From: Corallococcus carmarthensis
GTDB lineage: Bacteria > Myxococcota > Myxococcia > Myxococcales > Myxococcaceae
Length of the DNA: 47,126 bases
NCBI RefSeq assembly: GCF_003611695.1
Contig: NZ_RAWE01000058.1
Location: 1-47,126 of the forward strand
Direction of reading: 5' to 3'
The stretch's first letter is position 1. Every line of letters begins with the position of its first letter. This document shows positions 16,068 to 23,765 of the stretch, in pieces. The position numbers and the translations under genes are program-made. The notes beneath the pieces are model-generated. The model made no database searches. It had not been told where the DNA came from and saw nothing but the letters and a program-made list of their open reading frames with translations.

Positions 16068-16919
16068 CTAAGGCCGCACCACCGCATCCAGCCGCGAGCG
16101 CACCACGTCCGCCGCGCTGGCATCCCGCGCGAACACGAGCCGCGCGGTCTCCACGGACGACAGCACGCGTCCCGCCGCGCCCACCAGCGCACCCCGGCCC
16201 GCGGCCGTGGGTTCGGGCAGCAGCGCGTTCAGCAGCAGCACCCGGGCCACCTCCCCCGCGCCCTGCGTTTCCCACCGCGACGCCGCGTCCCAGCCCAGCG
16301 TGCCCACCGCGACAAGCGTCGCTTCGGCCGTTCGAATCGGCACGTTCCAGGGGGTTCCCGAGGCCCGCCACCCGCCACCGTGTACGGGCCACACCGCCAC
16401 CAGCTCATCCGCGAGCACGACGCCGCCCGCCTCACGCCACAGCCCGCCCAGGGTGCTCTTGCCCGCGCCGGAGTGGCCCACGAACAGCGCGGTCCGGCCC
16501 TCGTGCACCAGGCCCACGCCGTGGATCAACAGCCCGCCGCGCTTCGCCAACGCGGACGCGAGCATCACCTTGATCACGTTCTCCACCGGGTACCGGCCTG
16601 AACCGGTGACGTCCGCGTGGCTCCTGTCCTGGGAGAGCACCGCGGAGTACTCCGAGCCCTCCACCCGCAGCGTTCCCGAGTCACCGGGCTCAAGCCGGGG
16701 CAGCTCCTGCACGGTGGGCGGAGCAGTGGGAGTGGAAGGTGTCCGCATCACCAGCCGGGCATCGGAAGCCACGGCGTCTGGAGCGAGGAACGCGCCGAAC
16801 ACGCGCCGGAGCGGGCTTGCGAGCGCTTCCTCCTCCACGTCCAGCGACACCGTCCACCCGGCCAGGGTGATCCGGAGCGCGCCGTCACGGGGACCCGCGA
16901 GGGGGTCCCCGCGGTTCAC
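16068..16919 (-). CDS. HPr-kinase-like P-loop protein of a PqqD-linked operon
   Basis: The 283-residue product has a variable N-terminal beta-rich region and a C-terminal nucleotide-binding core. The core has LLIHGVGLVHEGRTALFVG then GHSGAGKST (148-156), and GGVVLADELVAV with the acidic residues that follow the P-loop in HPr kinase (HprK) folds. It lacks the phosphotransferase-system neighbours of true HprK. Relatives in RiPP clusters phosphorylate a Ser of a precursor peptide, which fits the small ORF just upstream. The start is GTG at 16919, overlapping that ORF's stop by four bases (GTGA), with GGAG about nine bases upstream. The longer open frame to 16991 would run over the small ORF and is rejected. 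Alternative: a kinase for another protein or small molecule. Confidence 0.85.
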   Translation of the reverse strand: MNRGDPLAGPRDGALRITLAGWTVSLDVEEEALASPLRRVFGAFLAPDAVASDARLVMRTPSTPTAPPTVQELPRLEPGDSGTLRVEGSEYSAVLSQDRSHADVTGSGRYPVENVIKVMLASALAKRGGLLIHGVGLVHEGRTALFVGHSGAGKSTLGGLWREAGGVVLADELVAVWPVHGGGWRASGTPWNVPIRTAEATLVAVGTLGWDAASRWETQGAGEVARVLLLNALLPEPTAAGRGALVGAAGRVLSSVETARLVFARDASAADVVRSRLDAVVRP

Positions 16920-17077
16920 GGCACGCACTCCGATTCGCCGGGGATGGTGCACGTGGAGAGCTGCGCCAGCGCGACGAAGGGCTGCTCCCACAGGATGGCG
17001 GGAGGCACGTACGCGGCGGGCGCGGCCGGCTTCGGCACGGAGGGACCCGCGAGTGGTTGTGAAGGTCGCTGGCTCAC
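16916..17077 (-). CDS. Candidate RiPP precursor peptide (53 residues)
   Basis: This short frame on the reverse strand fills the space between the 1008-residue protein and the kinase exactly. GTG at 17077 is preceded by AGGTGG at 8 bases, 12 bases after the upstream stop. Its TGA overlaps the kinase GTG. Residues 1-22 are Pro/Ala-rich. Then comes YVPPAILWEQPF (23-34), whose Tyr23, Pro26 and Ile28 match the YxxPx(L/I) signature that lasso-type leaders present to RRE proteins. The tail has Ser41, Thr42, Cys43, Thr44, Gly47, Ser49 and Cys51 and ends CVP. A PqqD-like RRE protein and an HPr-kinase-like protein are in the same operon. Function is inferred. An alternative in-frame GTG lies four codons earlier. 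Confidence 0.72.
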   Translation of the reverse strand: MSQRPSQPLAGPSVPKPAAPAAYVPPAILWEQPFVALAQLSTCTIPGESECVP

Positions 17078-17089
17078 GTGATGGCCCAC

Positions 17090-20000
17090 CTAGAAGGGCA
17101 CCGGGAAGGCACAGATTCGACCATCCAGAGTACCGACATGCAACCGGCTAACGGTGTGATCGATGGTCGGCGTGCCGATGATCTGCGCCGGCCCCACCGT
17201 CACCTGCCCGGAATCCACACCCGTATCCAACTCCAACTGATGCACCTTGCCGTCCGAGCTGTTGACGTAGATGCGCGCCACGCCGTTCTGGTTGAGGCTG
17301 AACGAACCGGTTGAACCCACGATGGCCGTCGACCACAGCAGCACCGGCATGTTGGTCGCGTCCATCTCATAGCGCTCCACCTTGCCGTCCGCCGTGCTTA
17401 TCACGAAGCCCCGGCCCAGGGGCCGCGCGAAGCTGGTGAGCGCGCCCACCGCGGCGGGCCGCACGTCGACCGTCCATGCCTTCATGTACGTGGTTCCATT
17501 CACGCCGTGCACCCGGCCATCGCTGGTGGCGACGAGGGCCTGGTTGGTCGTGGCGTTGCGGACCACGCCGAACTCCAGGTCTCCCAGCGCCAGCCGCGCG
17601 ACCTCCGCGCCCGTAAGGCTGTTGAGCACGCGCAGCGTGGCGGTGCTCACCCCCGACATGGTCGCTACGTAGAGCCGGTTCGTCGTGTAGTCCACCATCA
17701 TGCCGCCGCTCACCATGCCCAGATCCCCGGGGCGGTAGCGCCAGATGAGGGCGCCCGTGGCCGCGTTCAGCGCGACCACCTGATTCTGCGCGGATGAGTT
17801 GCGCGTACCGAAGAACGCCAGGTCCACGTTCGAGTACGTCGTCCGGTACTCCGGGTTCGCGTAGTCCAGCAGCTGCGTCACCGGGAACGAGCTGATGCTC
17901 CCCAGCCCCAGCGTCGTGTTCTTCCACAGGAACTCGCCCGTGGCTGCGTTGAGCACCGCCGGCACGCCGGTAGTGTCACCCACGACGAGCCACTGCTGCC
18001 CGGGCCGGCCCAGCAGCGGCACCACCGGAAAGCGGGTTTCGATCTTGGCGGGCATCTTCACTGGCCGGAAGCGCTCCGCGCCGTCCTCGGACGGGTTCAC
18101 GGTGTTCGTGAGCATGCCCACCACCGAGTCGTTGGACGAGCTGAAGATGCCCACGCCCAGCTCCGTAATGGGCTGATGGAGCGAGGACATGCCCACCGAG
18201 TAGCACCACAGCGGGTTGCCCGCCACGCGCGCCCGGGGCGTGGCCAGAAGGCCCACCGAGGTGGGCTGGTTGCCTGGCCCGTACCGCAGCTGGTCGTCCG
18301 CGTTGAACACCCGGTAGTAGTACGTCGTGCCGTTCGTCACCGACGTGTCCGTGAAGGACGACGCGGAGCTGAACTCATCCGTGTACGCCACGGTCGCGTT
18401 GCCCAGCACGTCCCCCACCGCGTAGCGCACACCGCTGGTCGGCGCGGTGTTGGGCGTCGCCCCCTGCGCGCGCAGCACCAGGGTGCCGCCGTGGTTGAAG
18501 GGGTTGTCCCAGGTGAGCGTCACGCTGCCGTCGCGGGCCACGCCGGTGAGGCGCCCCACGTCCGGGGACGCGGTCACCGCGAGCAGCGTCATCGTCCCCT
18601 CCACGCGGATGCGCGGATCGTTGTAGCCCTGGTTCAGCTCCAGCCGGTGGCGGAACGCCGTGTCCGCGGTGACGGCGGTGAAGCCCGAATACGTGATGCG
18701 GAAGGTGGCCTCGCCCCCCACCGGGATGCCGGACTCCGACTCCCAGGTGTACCCGGCCGCGTCCGTGGAGACGACCCAGTCACCAAAGGCCTGCGGACCC
18801 GAGGCGGCCACCGCGAAGTAGTTCACCGCGGGCTTGAACAGCTTCACCTCGTAGATGGGCAGCGAGCCCCGGTTCTGCACCGTGTACGCCACCGTCACGG
18901 CCGTGGCCGCGGTGGACATCGTCTCCTGGCTCAGCCGCACGCGGTGCTCCACGATGCGGCCCTTGCGCGCGGTGACGACATCCCCCGCCACCGCCGAGCC
19001 GTTGAGCGTCCCGTCCACCTGCGCCTGGAACTGGTAGCTGGCGCCGGGCGTGCCCGACACCTGGTAGCGCCACGTGAACTGCGCGGAAGCCCCCGGCGCC
19101 AGCTGCGCCACGCTCTCCGGAGACGGGCCGGCCACGAGCGTCGCCGCCGCGCTGCCCGACCGCACCGGCGTGCGCGGACGCACCTGGGCGTACGTGTTCG
19201 TGGTGGAGGTGTTGAACACCGTCAGGCGCAGCGTCACCTGATCACCGGCGAATGCGTCCACGACGTCCATGTCCGCCGCCGCGACCAGGTTGCCCACGTC
19301 CGCCATGGGCGAGTCCACGAGCGGCGCGTTGGACGGGGTGGCGGCCGTCGTGCGCGCCCGGACACGCGCGGACACGGCGCCAGCGGCGGTGGGCCGCAGG
19401 TTGACGGCGATGACGCCCGCGGCCCGCACCGCCACCGTCTTGTTGGCGTCCTTGCTCAGGGTGGTGAGGGGCACGCTGCTCGTGGACGTGGGGTTGTCCA
19501 CGGTCACGGTGGCCGAGCCCGTCCCGCGGTTCTCCACCACCACGCGCGCCACGGTCGTGCCGTTGACCGCCAGCACGCGGGGCGCCAGCGTCACGTTCGC
19601 GGCCAGGATGCCGCGTGTCCACGGGGTCATGGTGTTGATGTTGTACGTGTAGTTCGTGCCGTCGCACTGGTCGCGGCCGTAGGTGCCCGTCGCGAGGCGC
19701 TCGGTGGCGTTGTCCGTGGTGCGGTTTGACGGCGCCACCACGCTCAGCACGAAGCGCGCGGACTCGTTCCGCCCCAGGCCGCGCCCTTCGTCCACACACC
19801 CCAGCGTGGACTGGAAGGTGATGCGCCGTTCGTTGGAGTCGATGTACTCGACCTTCCAGTTCGGGTTCTCCTCCGCCGGCAGGCCGGCCAGCAGCTGATA
19901 GCCGGTGGGGATGACGAAGGACACCTCCGACAACCGGGCGTCGTTCACGGCCGTGGACGTGTTGGTCACCTCCACGACGAGGTCGGACGCGTCGTCCATC

Positions 20001-20116
20001 ACCACCCGCGCGACCGTCTCTCCGGCGGCGGGGACGGGGCGCACGGTCCAGGTCGTCTGGGGAAAGCCCACCGCGGGCAACAGCATGGCGACGAGCGCGA
20101 GGATGCGGACGTTCAT
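17090..20116 (-). CDS. Large secreted beta-sandwich/propeller protein
   Basis: This is a 1008-residue exported protein. The signal peptide is MNVRILALVAMLLPAVGFPQ. Residues about 25-160 resemble conserved-repeat (DUF11-like) sandwiches of surface proteins. Residues about 165-560 contain several CARDB-like Ig-type domains (VARVVVENRGTGSATVTV, VTLRLTVFNTSTTNTYAQV, AYTVQNRGSLPIYEVKLF). Residues about 565-690 look like fibronectin III (DGSVTLTWDNPF, TYYYRVFNADDQ). From about 700 to the end it has PQQ-like propeller blades (VLNAATGEFLWKN, VVALNAATGALIWRY, STADGKVERYEMD, VGTLDGRICAFPVPF). It probably acts outside the cytoplasm as a binding or display scaffold. No catalytic residues are evident. ATG 20116 has GAGG at 7 bases and lies 13 bases after the lipoprotein stop. 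Confidence 0.9.
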   Translation of the reverse strand: MNVRILALVAMLLPAVGFPQTTWTVRPVPAAGETVARVVMDDASDLVVEVTNTSTAVNDARLSEVSFVIPTGYQLLAGLPAEENPNWKVEYIDSNERRITFQSTLGCVDEGRGLGRNESARFVLSVVAPSNRTTDNATERLATGTYGRDQCDGTNYTYNINTMTPWTRGILAANVTLAPRVLAVNGTTVARVVVENRGTGSATVTVDNPTSTSSVPLTTLSKDANKTVAVRAAGVIAVNLRPTAAGAVSARVRARTTAATPSNAPLVDSPMADVGNLVAAADMDVVDAFAGDQVTLRLTVFNTSTTNTYAQVRPRTPVRSGSAAATLVAGPSPESVAQLAPGASAQFTWRYQVSGTPGASYQFQAQVDGTLNGSAVAGDVVTARKGRIVEHRVRLSQETMSTAATAVTVAYTVQNRGSLPIYEVKLFKPAVNYFAVAASGPQAFGDWVVSTDAAGYTWESESGIPVGGEATFRITYSGFTAVTADTAFRHRLELNQGYNDPRIRVEGTMTLLAVTASPDVGRLTGVARDGSVTLTWDNPFNHGGTLVLRAQGATPNTAPTSGVRYAVGDVLGNATVAYTDEFSSASSFTDTSVTNGTTYYYRVFNADDQLRYGPGNQPTSVGLLATPRARVAGNPLWCYSVGMSSLHQPITELGVGIFSSSNDSVVGMLTNTVNPSEDGAERFRPVKMPAKIETRFPVVPLLGRPGQQWLVVGDTTGVPAVLNAATGEFLWKNTTLGLGSISSFPVTQLLDYANPEYRTTYSNVDLAFFGTRNSSAQNQVVALNAATGALIWRYRPGDLGMVSGGMMVDYTTNRLYVATMSGVSTATLRVLNSLTGAEVARLALGDLEFGVVRNATTNQALVATSDGRVHGVNGTTYMKAWTVDVRPAAVGALTSFARPLGRGFVISTADGKVERYEMDATNMPVLLWSTAIVGSTGSFSLNQNGVARIYVNSSDGKVHQLELDTGVDSGQVTVGPAQIIGTPTIDHTVSRLHVGTLDGRICAFPVPF

Positions 20117-20129
20117 GGCGTGCCTCACG

Positions 20130-20714
20130 TCACGGCTCCAGGGTGAAGGACGTGGCGGCCAGCTGCGCCCCATCCAGGAAGAAGCGCACCTGCCAGGTGC
20201 CCGTCATGCGCGCCATGGACACCGGCGTGCCCGCCACCGGCAGCGAATAGCGCAGCGTGCGCGTCTCCTCCGGCGGCGCCTCCACCGTCGCGCTCCGCTT
20301 CTCGTACGGACGCCCGCCCGGCGCGATGAACTCCACGTCCACCAGGCCCTTGTTCCGCACGCCGCTCACCACGAAGTCCACGTCCACCTGCAGCACCTCG
20401 GACAGGGCCGTGGGCTCCGCGCCAGCGCCCACCACCGCCGCGCTCCCGGACGGGGGCGGCAGCGCCACCGGAGGCGGCTCCTCCTCCACGACCTCGTCCG
20501 GAGGCGGCTCTTCCTCGCCGGGCACCTGCGCCGGGGGCGGCGGCCGGGCCACGCTCCCGCCACCGGCCAGCACGTCCGTCGGATCCACGGGGGTGACGGA
20601 ACCACCGCCCTGCCCCGGCTTCACGGCCGTGGGCGGCGGCAGGGGGGACACCCCTTCCGTGCACGCCGACAGCATCACCACCCCCGCCAGCACCGCCACG
20701 AGCGCTCGCGTCAT
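20130..20714 (-). CDS. Lipoprotein with Pro/Glu-rich linker and beta-sandwich domain
   Basis: The 194-residue protein starts MTRALVAVLAGVVMLSAC, a clear type II signal with lipobox LSAC (Cys18 lipidated). A linker of Pro, Gly and Glu (about 20-95) is followed by a compact beta-rich domain ending in WQVRFFLDGAQLAATSFTLEP, like a small Ig-type fold. Its ATG overlaps the PqqD stop (ATGA), so translation is coupled. It is probably a membrane partner of the large secreted protein encoded next. No catalytic motif is seen. The fold statement is inference from the strand pattern. Confidence 0.88.
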   Translation of the reverse strand: MTRALVAVLAGVVMLSACTEGVSPLPPPTAVKPGQGGGSVTPVDPTDVLAGGGSVARPPPPAQVPGEEEPPPDEVVEEEPPPVALPPPSGSAAVVGAGAEPTALSEVLQVDVDFVVSGVRNKGLVDVEFIAPGGRPYEKRSATVEAPPEETRTLRYSLPVAGTPVSMARMTGTWQVRFFLDGAQLAATSFTLEP

Positions 20715-21025
20715 GTCTCCTCCAGAGGCGCGGCACCGGCCGGCGCGCGCACTTCATCCAACAGACCGCGCCGCTGGAGTTCCTCCAGGAAGCGCAGCGT
20801 GTCGGTCAGCACCGGACCGACGTCGGTCGAAAACTCGGAAGCCACCTGCTCCGCCACTGCCCGGGCCGTGTGCTGTCCATCGCACAGCGCCCAGATGCGC
20901 GCCGCCGTCGGGTTGAGCCCGCGCAGCGTGCGCCCCTCCGCGTCCAGCACCAGGAAGTCCGCGCCAAAGCCCTCCCCCGAGGTCCCCTGCCGCCGCCGGG
21001 GAACGCTGCCTTCCTGAAAGCTCAT
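20711..21025 (-). CDS. PqqD-family RRE protein
   Basis: This 104-residue protein has the winged-helix-like PqqD pattern: FGADFLVLDAEGRTLRGLNPTAARIWALCDG, then QHTARAVAEQVASEFSTDVGPVLTDTLRFLEELQRRGLLDEV. The N-(P/x)TAxxIWxLxDG core followed by a helix pair and LxxxGL(L/I) ending is the signature of RiPP recognition elements, which bind leader peptides and deliver them to modifying enzymes. The start at ATG 21025 overlaps the upstream peptidase stop (ATGA), and its own stop overlaps the lipoprotein start. PqqD-like proteins also occur in polysaccharide-linked operons, so a RiPP role depends on the small ORF at 16916-17077. Confidence 0.88.
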   Translation of the reverse strand: MSFQEGSVPRRRQGTSGEGFGADFLVLDAEGRTLRGLNPTAARIWALCDGQHTARAVAEQVASEFSTDVGPVLTDTLRFLEELQRRGLLDEVRAPAGAAPLEET

Positions 21026-21432
21026 GCGCGGCCCGTCCTTCCCAGCCACGCGGCCACCCGGCGCTTCAGCGTCGCGCGCAAGCGGCCCACGAGGCGCGGC
21101 CCCACGTCCCAGCGCTCCATCTCCAGCAGCGCGCCGCCCCGGCGCACACGCCGGGCCCGTCCAAGGATACGGAAGAGGGGCAGCGGCGGATCTTCCAACC
21201 CGCCATTGTCCCCACGAAGCGCGCACACGCTGCCGTCACACCAGCGCACGCGGTGCAGCACCAGCGAGGACTCGAAGCGCGCCAGCACCACCTCACCCGG
21301 GCGCGGCGCCTCCGCCAGCGGCTCCACCTCCGCCACGTCGCCCGCACGCAACGACGGCCACATGCTGTCCCCGGCGACGGGGATCCAACGCGGGCCATCG
21401 ATCACGGAGGCGGGCTGGGGAGCGCTCGACAT
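21022..21432 (-). CDS. S24/S26-family signal-peptidase-like protein (Ser-His type)
   Basis: The 136-residue protein carries the compact S26 catalytic fold: WIPVAGDSMWPSLRAGDVAEVEP with nucleophile Ser23, then EVVLARF and LVLHRVRW with His60 where SipW/eukaryotic-type signal peptidases place His instead of Lys, and LRGDNGG as the box-D-like strand. It has no obvious N-terminal membrane anchor. The C-terminus (about 105-136) is basic and helical. It could cleave a precursor or an exported partner. ATG 21432 is used. A TTG at 21453 in the same frame is possible, and neither has an ideal ribosome site. It is the first gene of the operon that ends with the kinase. Confidence 0.8.
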   Translation of the reverse strand: MSSAPQPASVIDGPRWIPVAGDSMWPSLRAGDVAEVEPLAEAPRPGEVVLARFESSLVLHRVRWCDGSVCALRGDNGGLEDPPLPLFRILGRARRVRRGGALLEMERWDVGPRLVGRLRATLKRRVAAWLGRTGRA

Positions 21433-21563
21433 TGACGACGAAAGGTACTCCAAACTCTCAAGCGCCGCGAATCTCCGCGCCCTCGTTCCCCCAGCGATTC
21501 CCAGGACTTACGCTGCTTAACACCTTTACTCCGGGATTTTCACGGAAGACAGGCCGCCCCCCT

Positions 21564-21595
21564 CCCCTCCGGCCAGGCGCGTCATGCCGGAGGGG
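21564..21595 (-). terminator. Hairpin after hisS
   Basis: A perfect 10-bp inverted repeat (cccctccggc / gccggagggg) with a 12-base loop starts nine bases beyond the hisS stop on the minus strand. No T-run follows, so it is a weak or factor-assisted terminator at best. The remaining about 110 bases to the peptidase gene should hold the promoter of the PqqD/HprK operon. I see no clear -35/-10 there. Confidence 0.45.
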
Positions 21596-21604
21596 CGCTT
21601 GGGA

Positions 21605-22897
21605 TCAGGCCGCGGGCACCGGGGCCGCGGCTTCCGGCTGGGCGCGCACGGTGGCGGCGACGTTGTCCAACGCCACCGGGACGGGCTCGCCGCCCGCCAT
21701 GGGCTTGAGCTTCGCCTGGCCACTGGTGCGCTCCTGCTCGCCCAGCACCAGCGTGAAGCGGGCGCCGGACTTGTCCGCGCGCTTCATCTGGCTCTTGAGG
21801 CTGCCGCCGCGCGTGTCGAAGTCCACCTTCAGGCCTTCACGGCGCAGACGGCTGGCCAGCGCCAGGCCCTCGTCCTGCGAGCCCTCGTCCGCCACGGCGA
21901 TGAACAGGTCCGGCCGCTGGGTGAACGTCTTGCCGCCTTCCTTCAGCAGCAGCACCAGCCGGTCCAGGCCCATGGCGTAGCCCACCGCGGGCACGTCCGG
22001 CCCGCCCAGGCCCTTCATCATCTTGTCGTAGCGCCCGCCGCCGCCCACCGTGCTGGCGGTGCCCAGCGCGGGGTGCGAGGCGATGAACTCGAAGACGGTG
22101 CGCGTGTAGTAGTCCAGGCCGCGCACCAGCCGGTGGTTCACGACGTAGCGGATGCCCAGCACGCCCAGCTTGCGCTGCAGGTCCGTGAAGTGCGCGCGGC
22201 ACGGCTCGCACAGGAACTCCAGCACGTTGGGCCCGGCCGCGGCCACCGCCTGGCACTTCTCGTTCTTGCAGTCCAGGACGCGCAGCGGGTTGCGCTCCAG
22301 CCGCTGCTGGCAGTCCGCGCACAGCTCTTCCCGGTGCGCGTTGAGGTACTCCACCAGCTTGGCGTGGTACGCGGGCCGGCAGTTGTCGTCGCCCAGCGAG
22401 TTGATGTTCAGGGTGACGTCCTTGAGGCCCAGGGCCTCCAGGAACTGCACCACCACGTCCATCAGCTCCGCGTCCTGCGCGGGCTCCTTCGCGCCGTAGG
22501 CCTCCGCGCCAATCTGGGAGAACTGGCGGTAGCGGCCCGTCTTCATCCGCTCGTAGCGGAACATGGGCCCCATGTAGAACCAGCGCGACACCGGCTCCTG
22601 GTTGCTCACCGAGTGCTCGATGTACGCGCGCGCGGCGGGCGCGGTGCCCTCGGGACGCAGGGACAGGCTGCGGCCGCCCTTGTCCTCGAAGGTGTACATC
22701 TCCTTGCCGACGATGTCCGTCTCCTCGCCCACGCTGCGCACGAAGAGGGCCGTGTCCTCCACCATCGGCGTGCGCACCTCGCCGTAGCCGAAGCGGCCGA
22801 ACAGCGTGCGCGCGGTGGACTCCACGAACTGCCAGACCTCAATCTCGCCCGGCAGAAGGTCGTTCATCCCCTTCACGCCGTTGATCTTCTGGCTCAC
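21605..22897 (-). CDS. hisS: Histidyl-tRNA synthetase
   Basis: This 430-residue class II synthetase charges tRNA-His. It shows KINGVKGMNDLLPGE at the start, motif 2 (WFYMGPMFRYERMKTGRYRQFSQIGAE), the histidine-binding motif LVRGLDYYTRTVFE, motif 3 (YAMGLDRLVLLL) and an anticodon-binding domain (from about 325: PDLFIAVADEG, LRREGLKVDFDTRGGSLKSQMKRADKSGARFTLVLG). A Cys-rich insertion (DCQQ...CKNEKC...CEPC, about 190-225) occurs in some bacterial HisRS. The start is GTG at 22897, overlapping the psd stop by four bases (GTGA), so the two are translationally coupled. Confidence 0.97.
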   Translation of the reverse strand: MSQKINGVKGMNDLLPGEIEVWQFVESTARTLFGRFGYGEVRTPMVEDTALFVRSVGEETDIVGKEMYTFEDKGGRSLSLRPEGTAPAARAYIEHSVSNQEPVSRWFYMGPMFRYERMKTGRYRQFSQIGAEAYGAKEPAQDAELMDVVVQFLEALGLKDVTLNINSLGDDNCRPAYHAKLVEYLNAHREELCADCQQRLERNPLRVLDCKNEKCQAVAAAGPNVLEFLCEPCRAHFTDLQRKLGVLGIRYVVNHRLVRGLDYYTRTVFEFIASHPALGTASTVGGGGRYDKMMKGLGGPDVPAVGYAMGLDRLVLLLKEGGKTFTQRPDLFIAVADEGSQDEGLALASRLRREGLKVDFDTRGGSLKSQMKRADKSGARFTLVLGEQERTSGQAKLKPMAGGEPVPVALDNVAATVRAQPEAAAPVPAA

Positions 22898-23736
22898 GTG
22901 ATGACTCCGATGCGCGTGCCCATGCGCACCACCGCTTCCGGCTGCATGCTGTCATCCCAGCGCACGCGCCCGGGCTCGAAGCAGAGGATGACGGTGGAGC
23001 CCATCTCGAAGCGGCCCAGCTCGCCGCCCTTCTCCACCGGGATGCCCGCGCCGTAGCGGTGCACCTTGCCCGGCTGTCCGATGTGCGTGGTGATGTCCTC
23101 GTAGGACGCCTTGATGCGCGACACGCAGGTGGCGCCCACCTTCACCACGGCGACCTTGCCGGCCACGGTGTCCAGGTACGTCACCAGCCGCTCGTTCACG
23201 CAGAACAGCGACTGCTTGTTCTTCACCGACGCGGGGTTCACCGGCCAGAACTCACCCGGGATGTACGCGTACCCGGTGATGGTGCCGCCCAGCGGCGCGT
23301 GGATGCGGTGGTAGTCGCGCGGAGACAGGTACACCGTCGTCCAGGCGCCGCCGTGGAAGGGCTTCGCGGCCTGCGAGTCCCCCAGCAGCTCGTCCACCGT
23401 GTACTCGATGCCCTTCGCCTGCAGGCAGCGGCCGTTGTCCGCGTAGCCCACCTGGGACACCCGGCCGTCCACCGGGGACACGACGACCTTCTCGCCCGCG
23501 TCCACCGGGCGCAGGCCCGGCTTGAGGGCGCGCGTGAAGAACTGGGCGAAGGTCGGGTACTTCTCGAAGGCGTGCTCCGCCTCCTCCATGTCCACGTTGT
23601 ACGCCTTGGCGAAGGTGCGCATGGCCCAGTGATGCACCGGCGCGGGCGCGGGCAGGCGCGTGGCCAGGCCCACCGCGGAGGACACCGCCGACTTGGGCAG
23701 CACGCGCATCAACTTCATGAAGGTCTGTTCGTTCAT
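22894..23736 (-). CDS. psd: Phosphatidylserine decarboxylase proenzyme
   Basis: This 280-residue enzyme makes phosphatidylethanolamine from phosphatidylserine at the inner membrane. Family landmarks are present: YPTFAQFFTRALKPGLRPVD, VVSPVDGRVSQVG, SPRDYHRIHAPLGG with the conserved Asp-His pair, and FEMGSTVILCFEPG, the self-cleavage site. The site is MGST here rather than the more common LGST, and the Ser becomes the pyruvoyl group. Length is typical of type I bacterial enzymes. The ATG at 23736 begins MNEQTFMKLMRVLPK. The stop overlaps the hisS start. Confidence 0.96.
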   Translation of the reverse strand: MNEQTFMKLMRVLPKSAVSSAVGLATRLPAPAPVHHWAMRTFAKAYNVDMEEAEHAFEKYPTFAQFFTRALKPGLRPVDAGEKVVVSPVDGRVSQVGYADNGRCLQAKGIEYTVDELLGDSQAAKPFHGGAWTTVYLSPRDYHRIHAPLGGTITGYAYIPGEFWPVNPASVKNKQSLFCVNERLVTYLDTVAGKVAVVKVGATCVSRIKASYEDITTHIGQPGKVHRYGAGIPVEKGGELGRFEMGSTVILCFEPGRVRWDDSMQPEAVVRMGTRIGVIT

Positions 23737-23765
23737 CGAAGGTCGTCAGCTCGTAAGAGAGAGGT

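Noticed and set aside
16920-16991. Longer N-terminus for the HPr-kinase-like gene
   Set aside because: It would run over the small peptide ORF in another frame, while GTG at 16919 overlaps that ORF's stop with a ribosome site at good distance.
16068-21432. Assigning the operon as a classic lasso-peptide cluster
   Set aside because: No asparagine-synthase-like cyclase, B2 protease or exporter is seen, so only a RiPP-like label is justified.
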